This document shows positions 41,240-50,596 of a DNA stretch of 64,000 bases, piece after piece; position 1 is the stretch's first letter, and the number at the start of each line of letters is the position of its first letter. Below the pieces are notes generated by a model. The model was not told where the DNA came from and did no database searches. It worked only from the letters and a program-made list of their open reading frames with translations. Location of the stretch: positions 62,001-126,000 of the forward strand of contig CAKSPD010000004.1 of assembly GCA_934481385.1 (NCBI GenBank). Direction: 5' to 3'. The translations under genes were made by a program, and so were the position numbers. This DNA is from an uncultured Oscillospiraceae bacterium. GTDB lineage: Bacteria > Bacillota > Clostridia > Oscillospirales > Ruminococcaceae.

Positions 41240-43175
41240 TATTACTGTTGCGAAATCTTCCGGTTTCTGTTTCGGTGTGAACCGTGCCGTTAAAATGGTT
41301 TATGACGAACTTTCAAAGAATACAAAGGTTGCTACTTTAGGCCCTATTATTCATAATCAGGACGTTGTGAATGATATGGAAAAACATGGTGCAAGAATTA
41401 TAAATGATGTTTCTGAACTGAACGATGATGAAGTAATTGTAATCCGTTCACATGGTGTGGGAAAAGCTGTTTATGATGCTGTTGCTGAAAAAGGCAACCG
41501 CCTTATTGATGCAACCTGTCCTTTTGTCGCACGTATTCACAGCATTGTTGCTGAAAAAACAAGAGAGGGTTATTTTATCCTCATTGCAGGTGATGAAAAT
41601 CACCCTGAAGTTCAGGGAATTGTTGGGCATTGTAACCAAAATTACCTCGTTTTTAAGGATAATTTTGAGTTAAAAGCTTTTTTTGAAAAAAAATATAAGA
41701 ATTTGAAAAAAAAGCTTGCAATTGTGGCTCAAACAACGTATAATATAATAGTATGGGAGAAATGTTTGAAGGAAATCCCTGAAAATGATTCGGATATTGT
41801 TATCTTTGATACTATCTGCAATGCTACTGAAAAAAGACAGTCTGATGCCCGTGAGCTTGCTGAAAAATCTGACCTTATGCTCGTTGTCGGCGGTAGGCAC
41901 AGCTCCAATACTGTCAAGCTTTCGGAAGTGTGCAGTAAGTATTGCAAGGTTTTTCATATCGAAAATGCAGGGGAACTTTATTCACTGGAACTCCCTTTTG
42001 CTGAAAATATCGGCATTACTGCCGGTGCTTCCACGCCGGCTTATATAATTAAGGAGGTACAAACCACTATGACAGAGATTTTAAATAATCTTGATGGCGA
42101 AAAAGAAATTTTTAATGAGGAGATGATTGACCAGTCCTTTAAAAAGGTACATAATAGAGATAGAGTTACTGCTATTGTTGAAACTGTTAATGACAATGGT
42201 ATTTTCGTAAGCCTCGGTGCTAAGCAGACAGGCTATGTTGCTCTTGCTGACCTTACTGATGACCCGACTAAGAAACCTTCTGACATCGTTTCAGTAGGCG
42301 ATGAAATCGAACTTATCGTTGTTAAGGTTAATGAACAGGACGGAATTGTTAACCTTTCAAAGAAAAAACTCGATGAACAGGCTGGTTTTGACAAGATTGT
42401 CAAGGCTAAGGAAGAAGGCACTATCCTTGAAGCTACTGTTAAAAACGTAGTTAAGGGCGGTGTTGTTGTTTCATGTAATGGCGTAAGAGTATTTATTCCT
42501 GCTTCACTTACAGGTCTGCCAAGAAATGCTGACCTCGAACAGCTCCTCAAGAAGAAAGTTTCTTTCAAAATTATTGAAGCCGGCGAAAACCGCAGACGTG
42601 CTGTTGGTTCAATAAAGGCTGTTTCTGATGCTCAGAAAGAAGAAGCTAAAGCTAAATTCTGGGCTACTGCAAAGGTTGGCGATGTATTTACAGGCAAGGT
42701 TAAGTCAATCACTTCTTTCGGTGCTTTCGTTGACCTCGGCGGTATCGACGGTATGGTTCACGTTTCTGAACTCTCATGGAAGAGAATCAAGCACCCAAGC
42801 GAAGTTGTAAGCGTTGGCGATACTCTTGAAGTTTATATCAAAGACCTCAACAAAGAAGAAAACAGAATTTCTCTCGGCTACAAGAAGGCTGAAGATAACC
42901 CATGGGAAATCTTCAAGGCTAACTACAAGGAAGGCGATGTTGTTAAGGTTACTATCGTTTCAATCACTTCTTTCGGTGCTTTCGCAAGAATTATTGACGG
43001 TATTGACGGTCTTATCCACATCTCACAGATTGCTGACAAGAAAGTTGAAAACGTAAGAGATGTTCTTTCTGTTGGTGATGAAGTTGATGCTAAGATTATT
43101 GCTGTCAATTTCGATGAAAAGAGAATCAGCCTTTCTATTCGTGCCGTAGCTGAAGACAGTTCAGACGCTGAATAA
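41232..43175 (+). CDS. ispH-rpsA: IspH (HMBPP reductase)-ribosomal protein S1 fusion
   Basis: 647 residues. The start is TTG at 41232 with AGGAGG 9 bases upstream; a longer frame to 41202 runs into plsC. IspH covers about 1-278: iron-sulfur cysteines in GFCFGVNRAV, ATCPFV and FDTICNAT, plus SHGVG and ENHPEVQG. It makes IPP/DMAPP in the MEP pathway. Four S1 RNA-binding domains follow, about 295-640 (repeated SFGAFV and HVSEL/HISQI motifs). The fusion is known in Clostridia. An in-frame ATG at 42069 after AAGGAGGT may make free S1. Terminator at 43196-43216. Confidence 0.95.
   Translation: MINITVAKSSGFCFGVNRAVKMVYDELSKNTKVATLGPIIHNQDVVNDMEKHGARIINDVSELNDDEVIVIRSHGVGKAVYDAVAEKGNRLIDATCPFVARIHSIVAEKTREGYFILIAGDENHPEVQGIVGHCNQNYLVFKDNFELKAFFEKKYKNLKKKLAIVAQTTYNIIVWEKCLKEIPENDSDIVIFDTICNATEKRQSDARELAEKSDLMLVVGGRHSSNTVKLSEVCSKYCKVFHIENAGELYSLELPFAENIGITAGASTPAYIIKEVQTTMTEILNNLDGEKEIFNEEMIDQSFKKVHNRDRVTAIVETVNDNGIFVSLGAKQTGYVALADLTDDPTKKPSDIVSVGDEIELIVVKVNEQDGIVNLSKKKLDEQAGFDKIVKAKEEGTILEATVKNVVKGGVVVSCNGVRVFIPASLTGLPRNADLEQLLKKKVSFKIIEAGENRRRAVGSIKAVSDAQKEEAKAKFWATAKVGDVFTGKVKSITSFGAFVDLGGIDGMVHVSELSWKRIKHPSEVVSVGDTLEVYIKDLNKEENRISLGYKKAEDNPWEIFKANYKEGDVVKVTIVSITSFGAFARIIDGIDGLIHISQIADKKVENVRDVLSVGDEVDAKIIAVNFDEKRISLSIRAVAEDSSDAE
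42051..42071 (+). promoter_or_regulatory. Internal ribosome binding site and in-frame ATG at the IspH/S1 junction
   Basis: AAGGAGGT (42051-42058) is followed 10 bases later by ATG (42069), in frame 279 codons after the TTG start. It lies exactly between the IspH domain and the first S1 domain, so a free S1 protein of 368 residues could be made. Confidence 0.55.
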
Positions 43176-43195
43176 TTTGTATTATAGTTGATTGT

Positions 43196-43222
43196 GCGGA
43201 CAGTTTTTCTGTCCGCTTTTTT
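43196..43222 (+). terminator. Terminator of the cmk-ispH-rpsA run
   Basis: Arms GCGGACAG (43196-43203) and CTGTCCGC (43209-43216) with a T5 loop and a T run. Confidence 0.92.
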
Positions 43223-43253
43223 CATTATTTACAAAATAATTTCATCTGTTCTC

Positions 43254-43282
43254 TTGACAAAATGTAAATTTTGCTGTAAATT
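43254..43282 (+). promoter_or_regulatory. Promoter of the GH9-CBM3 gene
   Basis: TTGACA (43254-43259), a 17-base spacer and TAAATT (43277-43282), 35 bases before the start. No catabolite-repression palindrome was seen. Confidence 0.5.
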
Positions 43283-43316
43283 ATTATTATAAGTATATTG
43301 TAATGGAGGGATTTTT

Positions 43317-45698
43317 ATGAATATCAAAAAGGCTGTTGCAGGCATATCCTCTCTTGCTATGCTTGCATCTTCTGTTCCTGTTTTGAATAATCAGGGAATA
43401 TCCGCAAAGGCTGAAAATTCAGAATATAATTATGCTGAGGCTTTACAGAAATCCATGTTTTTCTATGAGGCTCAGCAGGCAGGCGAACTTCCTGACTGGA
43501 ACAGCGTTTCATGGAGAGCTGATTCTATGCTCAAAGAGGACGGAACTTCTTCTGATGTTGTTCCGGGTGGCTGGTTCGATGCCGGTGACCATCTCAAATT
43601 TTCACTGACTAATGCTTATACTGCTTCCGTTCTCTCATGGGGACTTATGCAGTATGGTGATGCTGTCAAGAAAGCCGGTCTTTATGACACATATCTCAAA
43701 AATCTTAAATGGGGACTTGATTTCGTTCAGGCTTGTGACCTCGGCGACAGCGTTATAGGAACTATCGGCGATGATGCTTTTGACCATGTTTGGTATGGAA
43801 GCCCTGAAGTATATATGAGAAAATATAATCTTAAACAGGGTACTGAAGACCGCCCGTATGATACTATAACATGCGTTACTACTGTTGCTGAAATGTCTGC
43901 TGCACTTGCAGGCGGTTATATTGTATTTAAGGATACTGACCCTGAAACTGCAAAGGGATACCTTGAACATGCTGAAAGCCTTTTCAAACTTGCAAATGAT
44001 ACATGGGCTGAAAAGGGCGATGAAGCTAATGACGATATGGGTACACAGCAGAAATACTACAATACAAAAAACAATTCCGGAACAGACAACTTCATTGATG
44101 AACTTTTCTATGCTGCAAACTGGATGTATATGGCTACCGGTGACCAGAAATATCTCGATAAATGCGAAAGTGATTATATTCCGCTTTTCCCTAAGGAAAG
44201 CCAGTCTACTGACAAGAAGTTTACATGGGGATTCTGCTGGGACGATACAACACAGGGTGCTGCACTCCTCTATGCTATAAATACAGGCAAACAGGAATGG
44301 ATTGACCAGGTTTCACATCACCTCGATTTCTGGATGGGCGGTTATAATGGAAAGTCTATCGGTCAGGTTACTCCTGACGGTATGCCTATTCTTAATCAGT
44401 GGGGTTCTCTGAGATATGCCGAAAATGCTGCATGGCTTGCTAAGGTTGCATCTGATACAATATTCAAGGATAATGCACAGCTTTCTGAAAAGTATAACAC
44501 CTGGGCAAAAACCATGATGGATTATGCTTTCGGTGACAATGACCTCGGTATGAGTTATGTTGTAGGTATGGGCGATAAAAATCCTGTTAATATTCACCAC
44601 AGAGGTGCATCGGGTATTCATGATGACCACTGGAATGAACTCGGTACTGAAGAACCTGCCGTAGATGACGGCTGGCAGAGAGAATATGCCCATGTTCTTT
44701 ATGGTGCTTTAGAGGGTGGCCCTAATGCAGACGGTTCTTTTGATGACAACAACGGTTCATATACAAATACTGAAGTTGCTATTGACTACAATGCCGGATT
44801 TACTGCCTGCCTTTGTGCTATGATTGATGATTACGGCGGTGAACCTCTTGCTGACTTCCCGCAGGCTGAAACTCCTAAATGGGCTGAATGGGAAATCGGT
44901 GCTACACTTAACGGAAAGGGCGACAGTTACAGCGAAATCAAAACATGGGCTATGAACCATACCGCCTGGCCGGCAAGAGTTGCTGAAAATATTTCTTTCA
45001 ACTACTATTTCGATGTTTCTGAGGTTCTTGAAGCGGGTCTTTCTGCTGATGATATTTCCGTTAAAATCGGTTCACAGCAGTATCAGGAAGGTCAGCAGGG
45101 ATATGCTACTATTTCAGGCCCTTATAAATATGAGGGTGACCCTTCCGGAAATACCTATTATGCAAAAATTCAGTTTGAGGACGGCAGAGCTATTATGCCG
45201 ACCGGTCAGAGCGAACACAGAGATGAAGTTCAGTTCAGAATTTCTATTCCTGATGCTGTAAACGGTCAGTCAACAAAAGGTGCGTGGGACCCGACTAATG
45301 ACTGGTCATATTCCGGAATTGAAGATGCTCCGAATGAACTTAAGCTTAAATCTGCTCTTAATGACCATATAACAATGTATGTTGATGATGTTCTTGTATG
45401 GGGAACTGAACCGGACGGAACAACTCCTTCTGTAACTGACCCTGCAACAAAGCCTACTTCTCCTTCATCATCAGATGATGATATACTCTGGGGCGATGCA
45501 AATACTGACGGTGCTGTTGATATTGCTGATGCTGTATGTGTTGCTTCATATGTCGGAGATTCAAAAAATAACGGTCTTTCTGCAAAGGGACTTTCTAATG
45601 CTGATGTTCAGTCAAACGGCAACGGTGTGAATGCAAGTGATGCTCTTGCTATCCAGCAATTCCTCGCAGGTATTGTAAAATCATTGCCTGTTGATTAA
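43317..45698 (+). CDS. GH9 endoglucanase with CBM3 and dockerin
   Basis: 793 residues. Signal peptide about 1-32. The GH9 (alpha/alpha)6 catalytic domain spans about 36-505, with DAGDH (Asp88 and Asp91), the HHR region NPVNIHHRGASG and the acid Glu486 in NTEVAIDYNAGF. A CBM3c-like module spans about 525-690 (NISFNYYFDVSEV, EVQFRISIPD, WDPTNDWSY), then a Ser/Pro/Thr linker and a dockerin at about 722-790. The GH9-CBM3c layout is that of processive endoglucanases acting on cellulose. TGGAGGG ribosome binding site. A terminator follows, so it is probably a single-gene transcript. Confidence 0.95.
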   Translation: MNIKKAVAGISSLAMLASSVPVLNNQGISAKAENSEYNYAEALQKSMFFYEAQQAGELPDWNSVSWRADSMLKEDGTSSDVVPGGWFDAGDHLKFSLTNAYTASVLSWGLMQYGDAVKKAGLYDTYLKNLKWGLDFVQACDLGDSVIGTIGDDAFDHVWYGSPEVYMRKYNLKQGTEDRPYDTITCVTTVAEMSAALAGGYIVFKDTDPETAKGYLEHAESLFKLANDTWAEKGDEANDDMGTQQKYYNTKNNSGTDNFIDELFYAANWMYMATGDQKYLDKCESDYIPLFPKESQSTDKKFTWGFCWDDTTQGAALLYAINTGKQEWIDQVSHHLDFWMGGYNGKSIGQVTPDGMPILNQWGSLRYAENAAWLAKVASDTIFKDNAQLSEKYNTWAKTMMDYAFGDNDLGMSYVVGMGDKNPVNIHHRGASGIHDDHWNELGTEEPAVDDGWQREYAHVLYGALEGGPNADGSFDDNNGSYTNTEVAIDYNAGFTACLCAMIDDYGGEPLADFPQAETPKWAEWEIGATLNGKGDSYSEIKTWAMNHTAWPARVAENISFNYYFDVSEVLEAGLSADDISVKIGSQQYQEGQQGYATISGPYKYEGDPSGNTYYAKIQFEDGRAIMPTGQSEHRDEVQFRISIPDAVNGQSTKGAWDPTNDWSYSGIEDAPNELKLKSALNDHITMYVDDVLVWGTEPDGTTPSVTDPATKPTSPSSSDDDILWGDANTDGAVDIADAVCVASYVGDSKNNGLSAKGLSNADVQSNGNGVNASDALAIQQFLAGIVKSLPVD

Positions 45699-45710
45699 TT
45701 TTTTAAACAA

Positions 45711-45743
45711 ACAGAGTGCTTTTTCGGCACTCTGTATTTTTTT
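45711..45743 (+). terminator. Terminator of the GH9-CBM3 gene
   Basis: Arms ACAGAGTGC (45711-45719) and GCACTCTGT (45727-45735) with a T run after. Confidence 0.9.
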
Positions 45744-45819
45744 GTGATTTTCCATTGTGAAATATTAACAAAAATTTGCTATTTAGTTTATTATAAAAGC
45801 CGAAAATCAAAAAAAATAC

Positions 45820-45848
45820 TTTACTTTTTATTTTGGGTATAATATAAT
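45820..45848 (+). promoter_or_regulatory. Promoter and structured leader of the second GH9 gene
   Basis: TTTACT (45820-45825), a 17-base spacer and TATAAT (45843-45848); a second overlapping TATAAT lies at 45838. The leader of about 108 bases carries an imperfect hairpin (TATACAAAG near 45902, CTTTGTTATA near 45918). Confidence 0.5.
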
Positions 45849-45962
45849 ATCATTAACAAGTAAGGCGGTTGTGTGACCGGCTTGCTATTGTGAAAAGTCA
45901 TATACAAAGTTTTCCGCTTTGTTATACGTTTATCTTTTTTAATTTTTTAGGAGGGTATTTAA

Positions 45963-48815
45963 ATGCACAAGAAACTTGGTAAAATTCTTTCTTCAAGCCT
46001 CTTGGCTGCTACTATGCTTACTACTGCTACTGTAAGCTTTGTTGCTCCTATGAGTGCTTCAGCAGGTAATATGCTCGGTCAGAGTAATTTCGATGACGGC
46101 GTTGGTCTTCCATGGCATACATGTGAAACTAATCCGGCTAAGCAGGAATTTAGTATCAGTGATGGTACTTATAATGTTAAAATTAAAAACAATGACGGCC
46201 CTGAATCAAGATGGGACCTTCAGCTCCGTCACAGAGGCCTTAAAATTCAGGCTGGTCATACTTATAAACTTCACTGGGAAGTAAATGCTTCAACACAGGG
46301 TGAACTTTATACAAAAATCGGCGATTACAGCGGTGATGTTGAAGTTTGGCACAATGATATGGGTTCAAACGGCAAGGACTTCAACGGTTCTTGGGACTGC
46401 GTAAAGATTAAGCAGGGCGACAACAGCTTTGATGCTACATTTACTGCTGACAAGTCTATCGATGTTGCTGAATGGGCTTTCCATTACGGCGGTAAGGGTC
46501 TACACCAGTCTGTTGACTGTTTCCCTAATGAAACAGTTCTTAAATTCGATAACCTTACTCTTGAATGTACAACCTGTGATGATACATCAGGCGAAGGCTG
46601 TAACTTCGATATGACTAAGGAATTCGGTGTTATCACTCCTCACAGCAATATTCGTCTTAATCAGGTAGGTTATTTTGAAAAGCTTAACAAGAAAGCTACT
46701 TATATTACAGATACAGAATCACCTCTCACATATCACGTTCTTGATGCTTCAGGTACAGAAGTTGCTACCGGCAAAACTCAGCCTGTTGGACATGACAAAG
46801 ATTCATGTGCTGAAGGTGAAATCGCTCACATCATTGATTTCTCTGATGTAACAAAGGGCGGTGAAGGCTATACAATCAAGGTTGATGACGGCACAAAGAC
46901 TTATACAAACAAGGCTGGCGTTGAATATGACCTCACAGTAAGCCACCCGTTCAACATTGCTAACACTGTATATGACGGTGTTCTCAGAAATGCTCTTAAC
47001 TACTACTATCAGAACCGTTCAGGTATTGATATTGAGGAAGCTTACATCACATCAGGTGATACTAAGACTCTTGCTCACCAGAAGGCACATGACCCTGATA
47101 TGGCTTATGTTCAGTCTAAGTGGGTTAAGTCTTATTCAAGTGAATTTGACGGCGACAAGACATACCAGATTGACGGTACAGGCGGTTGGTACGATGCCGG
47201 TGACCACGGTAAATACGTTGTAAACGGCGGTATTTCTGTATGGACTCTCCAGAACCTTTATGAATGGTCAAAGGCTCAGGGTACTGATTCCAAGTTTGCT
47301 GATAATCAGACAATGGCTGTTCCTGAAAATTCAAACGGAGCTCCTGATATTCTTGATGAAGCAAGATATGAACTTGAATGGATGTTCAAGATGGTTGTTG
47401 ATTCTAAAGACCCATACTATGGAAGCAAATATGAAAACCTTGTTTATCATAAACTCCACGACCACAAGTGGACAGGACTTGCTACAAGACCTTATGACTA
47501 TGAAGAAAAATGGGGTACAACTCGTATAGTTAAGCCTCCAACGCTTGCTGCTACTCTTAACCTTTCAGCTACTGCTGCTCAGGCTGCACGTCTTTGGACA
47601 GGTATCGATGATGCTTTCGCTAAGGAATGCCTTGATGTTGCTAAGAAAACTTATGAGGCTGCTGTTAAGAATAAAAGTGACAAGACTTTGCTCGCTCCTA
47701 TGGATCAGGCTATCGGTGGCGGTGCTTACGGTGATGACTATGTAGAAGACGACTTCTACTGGGCAGCTTGCGAACTCTATGCTACAACAGGCGACCAGAC
47801 ATATTATACAGACCTTTCTAAGTATCAGAATAAAGATGCTGATGATAAGGCTTTCAGTGTTACAACAAACCTCGGTGGCGGTGAAAACAACGGCTCATTC
47901 AGCTCATTCAACTGGGGCTGTACAGCTGGTCTTGGTACACTTACACTTTATCTCTCAGACAAGACTTCTGATGCTGATAAGGCTACAATTGCTAAGGCTA
48001 TCACAAAGGCTGCTGATAAGTATATTGCTAAGGAAGAAGAACAGGCTATGGGTAACCCATACCAGAGCACAACTTTCCAGGATTCAGTTAATATCGGTGA
48101 AGGTATCGATGTATACGGTTATGAATGGGGTTCAAACTCATTCGTTGTAAACAATGCTATCGTTATGGCTTATGCTTATAAGGAAACAGGCGATACATCT
48201 TACCTCAACGGCGTTTCAACAGCTCTTGACTATATCTTCGGACGTAACGGTCTTGGATTCTCATATGTAACAGGATACGGCACATATCACCTCCAGAACC
48301 CACACCACAGATACTGGTCATATGAAGTAGACCCAACATTCCCAATGGCTCCGGCAGGCGTTATGTCAGGCGGACCTGGTTCAGGTATGCAGGACCCATA
48401 CATTGGCGGTCTTGGATATAAGAGAGGAACTCTTGCTCCTCAGAAGTGCTACGTTGACAGTGCTGAAGCTTGGTCTGTAAACGAAGTTACTATTAACTGG
48501 AATGCTCCGTTTGCATGGGCTATCTCATTCCTCGAAGATGAAGCTCCTAAGGCTGATGGAAATCCTACAACAAAGCCAACAAATCCTTCAGATGGTGATA
48601 TTCTCTGGGGTGACGTAAACTGCGACGGTACAGTTGATATTGCTGACGTTGTTGCTGCTGCTGCTTTCGTTGGTGACAGCTCTAAGAACCCTGTTTCTGC
48701 TCAGGGTCTTAAGAACGGTGACGTTCAGAATAACGGTGACGGTCTTACTGCAAGCGATGCTCTTGCTATTCAGCAGTTCCTCGCTGGTACAGTTAAAGAA
48801 CTCCCTGTTAAGTAA
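45963..48815 (+). CDS. GH9 cellulase with CBM4-like, Ig-like and dockerin modules
   Basis: 950 residues. Signal peptide about 1-34. A CBM4-like beta-sandwich spans about 37-205 (NFDDGVGLPWHTCE) and an Ig-like CelD_N domain about 225-330 (IRLNQVGYFEKLNKKATYI). GH9 spans about 335-860 with GGWYDAGDHGKYV (Asp411 and Asp414), NPHHRYW and Glu841 in NEVTINWNAP. A short Pro/Thr linker leads to the dockerin at 880-947. The layout is that of CbhA/CelK-type cellobiohydrolases or endoglucanases. Codons are strongly biased, like the ribosomal genes nearby, suggesting very high expression. GGAGGG ribosome binding site. Confidence 0.95.
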   Translation: MHKKLGKILSSSLLAATMLTTATVSFVAPMSASAGNMLGQSNFDDGVGLPWHTCETNPAKQEFSISDGTYNVKIKNNDGPESRWDLQLRHRGLKIQAGHTYKLHWEVNASTQGELYTKIGDYSGDVEVWHNDMGSNGKDFNGSWDCVKIKQGDNSFDATFTADKSIDVAEWAFHYGGKGLHQSVDCFPNETVLKFDNLTLECTTCDDTSGEGCNFDMTKEFGVITPHSNIRLNQVGYFEKLNKKATYITDTESPLTYHVLDASGTEVATGKTQPVGHDKDSCAEGEIAHIIDFSDVTKGGEGYTIKVDDGTKTYTNKAGVEYDLTVSHPFNIANTVYDGVLRNALNYYYQNRSGIDIEEAYITSGDTKTLAHQKAHDPDMAYVQSKWVKSYSSEFDGDKTYQIDGTGGWYDAGDHGKYVVNGGISVWTLQNLYEWSKAQGTDSKFADNQTMAVPENSNGAPDILDEARYELEWMFKMVVDSKDPYYGSKYENLVYHKLHDHKWTGLATRPYDYEEKWGTTRIVKPPTLAATLNLSATAAQAARLWTGIDDAFAKECLDVAKKTYEAAVKNKSDKTLLAPMDQAIGGGAYGDDYVEDDFYWAACELYATTGDQTYYTDLSKYQNKDADDKAFSVTTNLGGGENNGSFSSFNWGCTAGLGTLTLYLSDKTSDADKATIAKAITKAADKYIAKEEEQAMGNPYQSTTFQDSVNIGEGIDVYGYEWGSNSFVVNNAIVMAYAYKETGDTSYLNGVSTALDYIFGRNGLGFSYVTGYGTYHLQNPHHRYWSYEVDPTFPMAPAGVMSGGPGSGMQDPYIGGLGYKRGTLAPQKCYVDSAEAWSVNEVTINWNAPFAWAISFLEDEAPKADGNPTTKPTNPSDGDILWGDVNCDGTVDIADVVAAAAFVGDSSKNPVSAQGLKNGDVQNNGDGLTASDALAIQQFLAGTVKELPVK

Positions 48816-48859
48816 TTTAAACAGCTGACATTAAAATATTCCTACTTTTTTTAACAACG

Positions 48860-48895
48860 GCGGTGCAGTTAACCTGCACCGCTATGTTATTTTAT
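48860..48895 (+). terminator. Terminator of the second GH9 gene
   Basis: Arms GCGGTGCAG (48860-48868) and CTGCACCGC (48874-48882) followed by T-rich sequence. Confidence 0.8.
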
Positions 48896-48920
48896 CTTTG
48901 AAAAAAATTTTCAGAAATAC

Positions 48921-48949
48921 TTGACTTTTCAGAAATATCATGTTATAAT
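48921..48949 (+). promoter_or_regulatory. Promoter of rpmG-secE-nusG-rplKA
   Basis: TTGACT (48921-48926), a 17-base spacer and TATAAT (48944-48949), about 90 bases before rpmG. Confidence 0.75.
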
Positions 48950-49040
48950 TGTCTTACCTCTTTCGGAGGTCTTATTTTTGTGTCCTCTGCACTGAGGGAG
49001 GCAAACAACCAAGTATTATTCTTTTCAGGAGGTGCCGATA

Positions 49041-49190
49041 ATGAGAGTTAAAGTAACTTTAGCTTGTACTGAATGCAAGCAGCGTAACTACGTTTCAAAG
49101 AAAAACAAGAAGAATGACCCTGACAGACTTGAAATGATGAAACACTGCAAGTTCTGTAGAAAACATACTCTTCACAAAGAAACAAAGTAA
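49041..49190 (+). CDS. rpmG: 50S ribosomal protein L33
   Basis: 49 residues, too short for many gene callers: [19 protein letters not shown], ending [13 protein letters not shown]. Four cysteines form two zinc-ribbon pairs (CTEC, CKFC), so this is the zinc-binding C+ form of L33. AGGAGG ribosome binding site. The order rpmG-secE-nusG-rplK-rplA is the standard bacterial cluster, with secE 15 bases downstream. Confidence 0.97.
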   Translation: MRVKVTLACTECKQRNYVSKKNKKNDPDRLEMMKHCKFCRKHTLHKETK

Positions 49191-49205
49191 TCGGAGGTCT
49201 TTTTC

Positions 49206-49460
49206 GTGGCTAAGGAAAAAAAAGAAAAAACTACCAAGGAAAATAAGGCTTCGGACAAGTCTAAAACAAAAAAACCTAACAAGGTTGCAAAATGGTTTAA
49301 AGACTTGAAAATCGAATTCAACAAAGTTACGTGGGCAAGCTGGAAAACTACCCGCAACAATACTTCAGTAGTTCTTACTACTGTTATTCTTCTGAGTGCT
49401 TTCGTTGGACTTCTTGACTGGGGTCTTCTTACAGTCATGAACTTAATCTACAACCATTAA
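49206..49460 (+). CDS. secE: Preprotein translocase subunit SecE
   Basis: 84 residues, GTG start at 49206 with CGGAGG upstream. A Lys-rich N-terminus is followed by the amphipathic helix KVAKWFKDLKIEFNKVTWAS and one membrane helix (about 55-80). SecE stabilises SecY in the translocon. Located between rpmG and nusG as in most bacteria. Confidence 0.95.
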   Translation: MAKEKKEKTTKENKASDKSKTKKPNKVAKWFKDLKIEFNKVTWASWKTTRNNTSVVLTTVILLSAFVGLLDWGLLTVMNLIYNH

Positions 49461-49472
49461 GGAGGATTCACT

Positions 49473-49997
49473 ATGGCAGAATCAGCTAAATGGTATGTTA
49501 TTCATACTTATTCAGGCTATGAAAAAAACGTCAAGGAGAATATAACCAAGGTCGTAGAAAACCGTAAACTTCAGCATCTTATTCAGGAAGTAAGAGTTCC
49601 TATTGAAAAGGTTACTGAAATTTCCAACGGTAAGTCAAAAGACGTTGAACGCAAGGTTTATCCCTGCTATGTTCTTATCAAAATGGTATACACCGACGAA
49701 ACATGGTATATCGTGCGAAATACAAGAGGCGTTACCGGTTTCGTAGGCCCTGCATCAGAACCTACTCCGCTTTCAGAAAAAGAAGTAGAGGCTCTGGGCG
49801 TTGAACTCAATTCTGTTGAGGTCGATTATAAGGTCGGCGATGTCGTTAAAATTAACGGCACTTCAATGGACGGTCTTACAGGTGTTGTACAAAGCATTAA
49901 TTATGACGACAAAACTGTTAACGTTCTCGTTTCAATGTTTGGTCGTGAAACTCCGACTACACTTGCTTTAAATCAGGTTGTAAGTCTGGACAGTTGA
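49473..49997 (+). CDS. nusG: Transcription termination/antitermination factor NusG
   Basis: 174 residues: NGN domain (about 4-115: WYVIHTYSGYEKNVKENI, YVLIKMVYTDETWYIVRNT) and C-terminal KOW domain (about 120-174: VGDVVKINGTSMDGLTGVV). It couples RNA polymerase with Rho or with the ribosome. AAGGAGG ribosome binding site; 12 bases after secE. Confidence 0.97.
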   Translation: MAESAKWYVIHTYSGYEKNVKENITKVVENRKLQHLIQEVRVPIEKVTEISNGKSKDVERKVYPCYVLIKMVYTDETWYIVRNTRGVTGFVGPASEPTPLSEKEVEALGVELNSVEVDYKVGDVVKINGTSMDGLTGVVQSINYDDKTVNVLVSMFGRETPTTLALNQVVSLDS

Positions 49998-50066
49998 TTG
50001 AAATTTATCTCAGAAACCTTTTATATATGGTTTCGTTACCGCATTATTATGGAGGTGCGAATTTAA

Positions 50067-50492
50067 ATGGCACAGAAAGTTGTTGGCTACATTAAGCTTC
50101 AGATTGCAGCAGGTAAGGCTACTCCTGCTCCGCCGGTAGGCCCTGCTCTCGGTCAGCACGGCGTTAATATCATGGCATTCACAAAGGAATTTAATGAAAG
50201 AACTAAGAACGATATCGGTCTTATCATTCCGGTTGTTATCACAGTTTATGCAGACCGTTCTTTCACTTTCGTTACAAAAACTCCGCCGGCTGCTGTTCTT
50301 ATCAAGAAGGCTTGTAATATAAACAGCGGTTCAGGTACACCTAACAAAACTAAGGTTGCTACTATCACTAAAGAACAGGTTCAGAAAATTGCTGAACAGA
50401 AAATGCCTGACCTCAATGCAGGTTCTCTCGAAGCTGCTATGAGCATGGTTATGGGTACATGCCGTTCAATGGGCGTTACTGTTGCTGAATAA
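50067..50492 (+). CDS. rplK: 50S ribosomal protein L11
   Basis: 141 residues: [20 protein letters not shown] and [14 protein letters not shown] at the N-terminus, and the rRNA-binding C-terminal domain [13 protein letters not shown] ending SMGVTVAE. L11 forms the GTPase-associated centre with L10/L12. TGGAGGTG ribosome binding site. rplA follows after a 104-base spacer that may hold the L1 control site. Confidence 0.98.
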   Translation: MAQKVVGYIKLQIAAGKATPAPPVGPALGQHGVNIMAFTKEFNERTKNDIGLIIPVVITVYADRSFTFVTKTPPAAVLIKKACNINSGSGTPNKTKVATITKEQVQKIAEQKMPDLNAGSLEAAMSMVMGTCRSMGVTVAE

Positions 50493-50496
50493 TTCA

Positions 50497-50590
50497 GGAT
50501 TTACCGAATCCCATAATGGTGGGAGGAAAATTCCGTTAACCGGTTCTGCGTCGGAGCAAATCGGTATTACCACTTAAACAGGAGGATATA
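50497..50590 (+). promoter_or_regulatory. Candidate L1-binding autoregulatory region between rplK and rplA
   Basis: The 104-base spacer contains GGTGGGAGGA and a later ACCACTT just before the ribosome binding site, arranged as in L1-binding mRNA sites of other Firmicutes. The assignment is from pattern and location. Confidence 0.45.
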
Positions 50591-50596
50591 TTTAAT

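Noticed and set aside
47779..48150. 123-codon frame inside the second GH9 gene
   Set aside because: Lies in another frame of a well-supported catalytic domain; Leu/Arg-rich composition is typical of a shadow frame.
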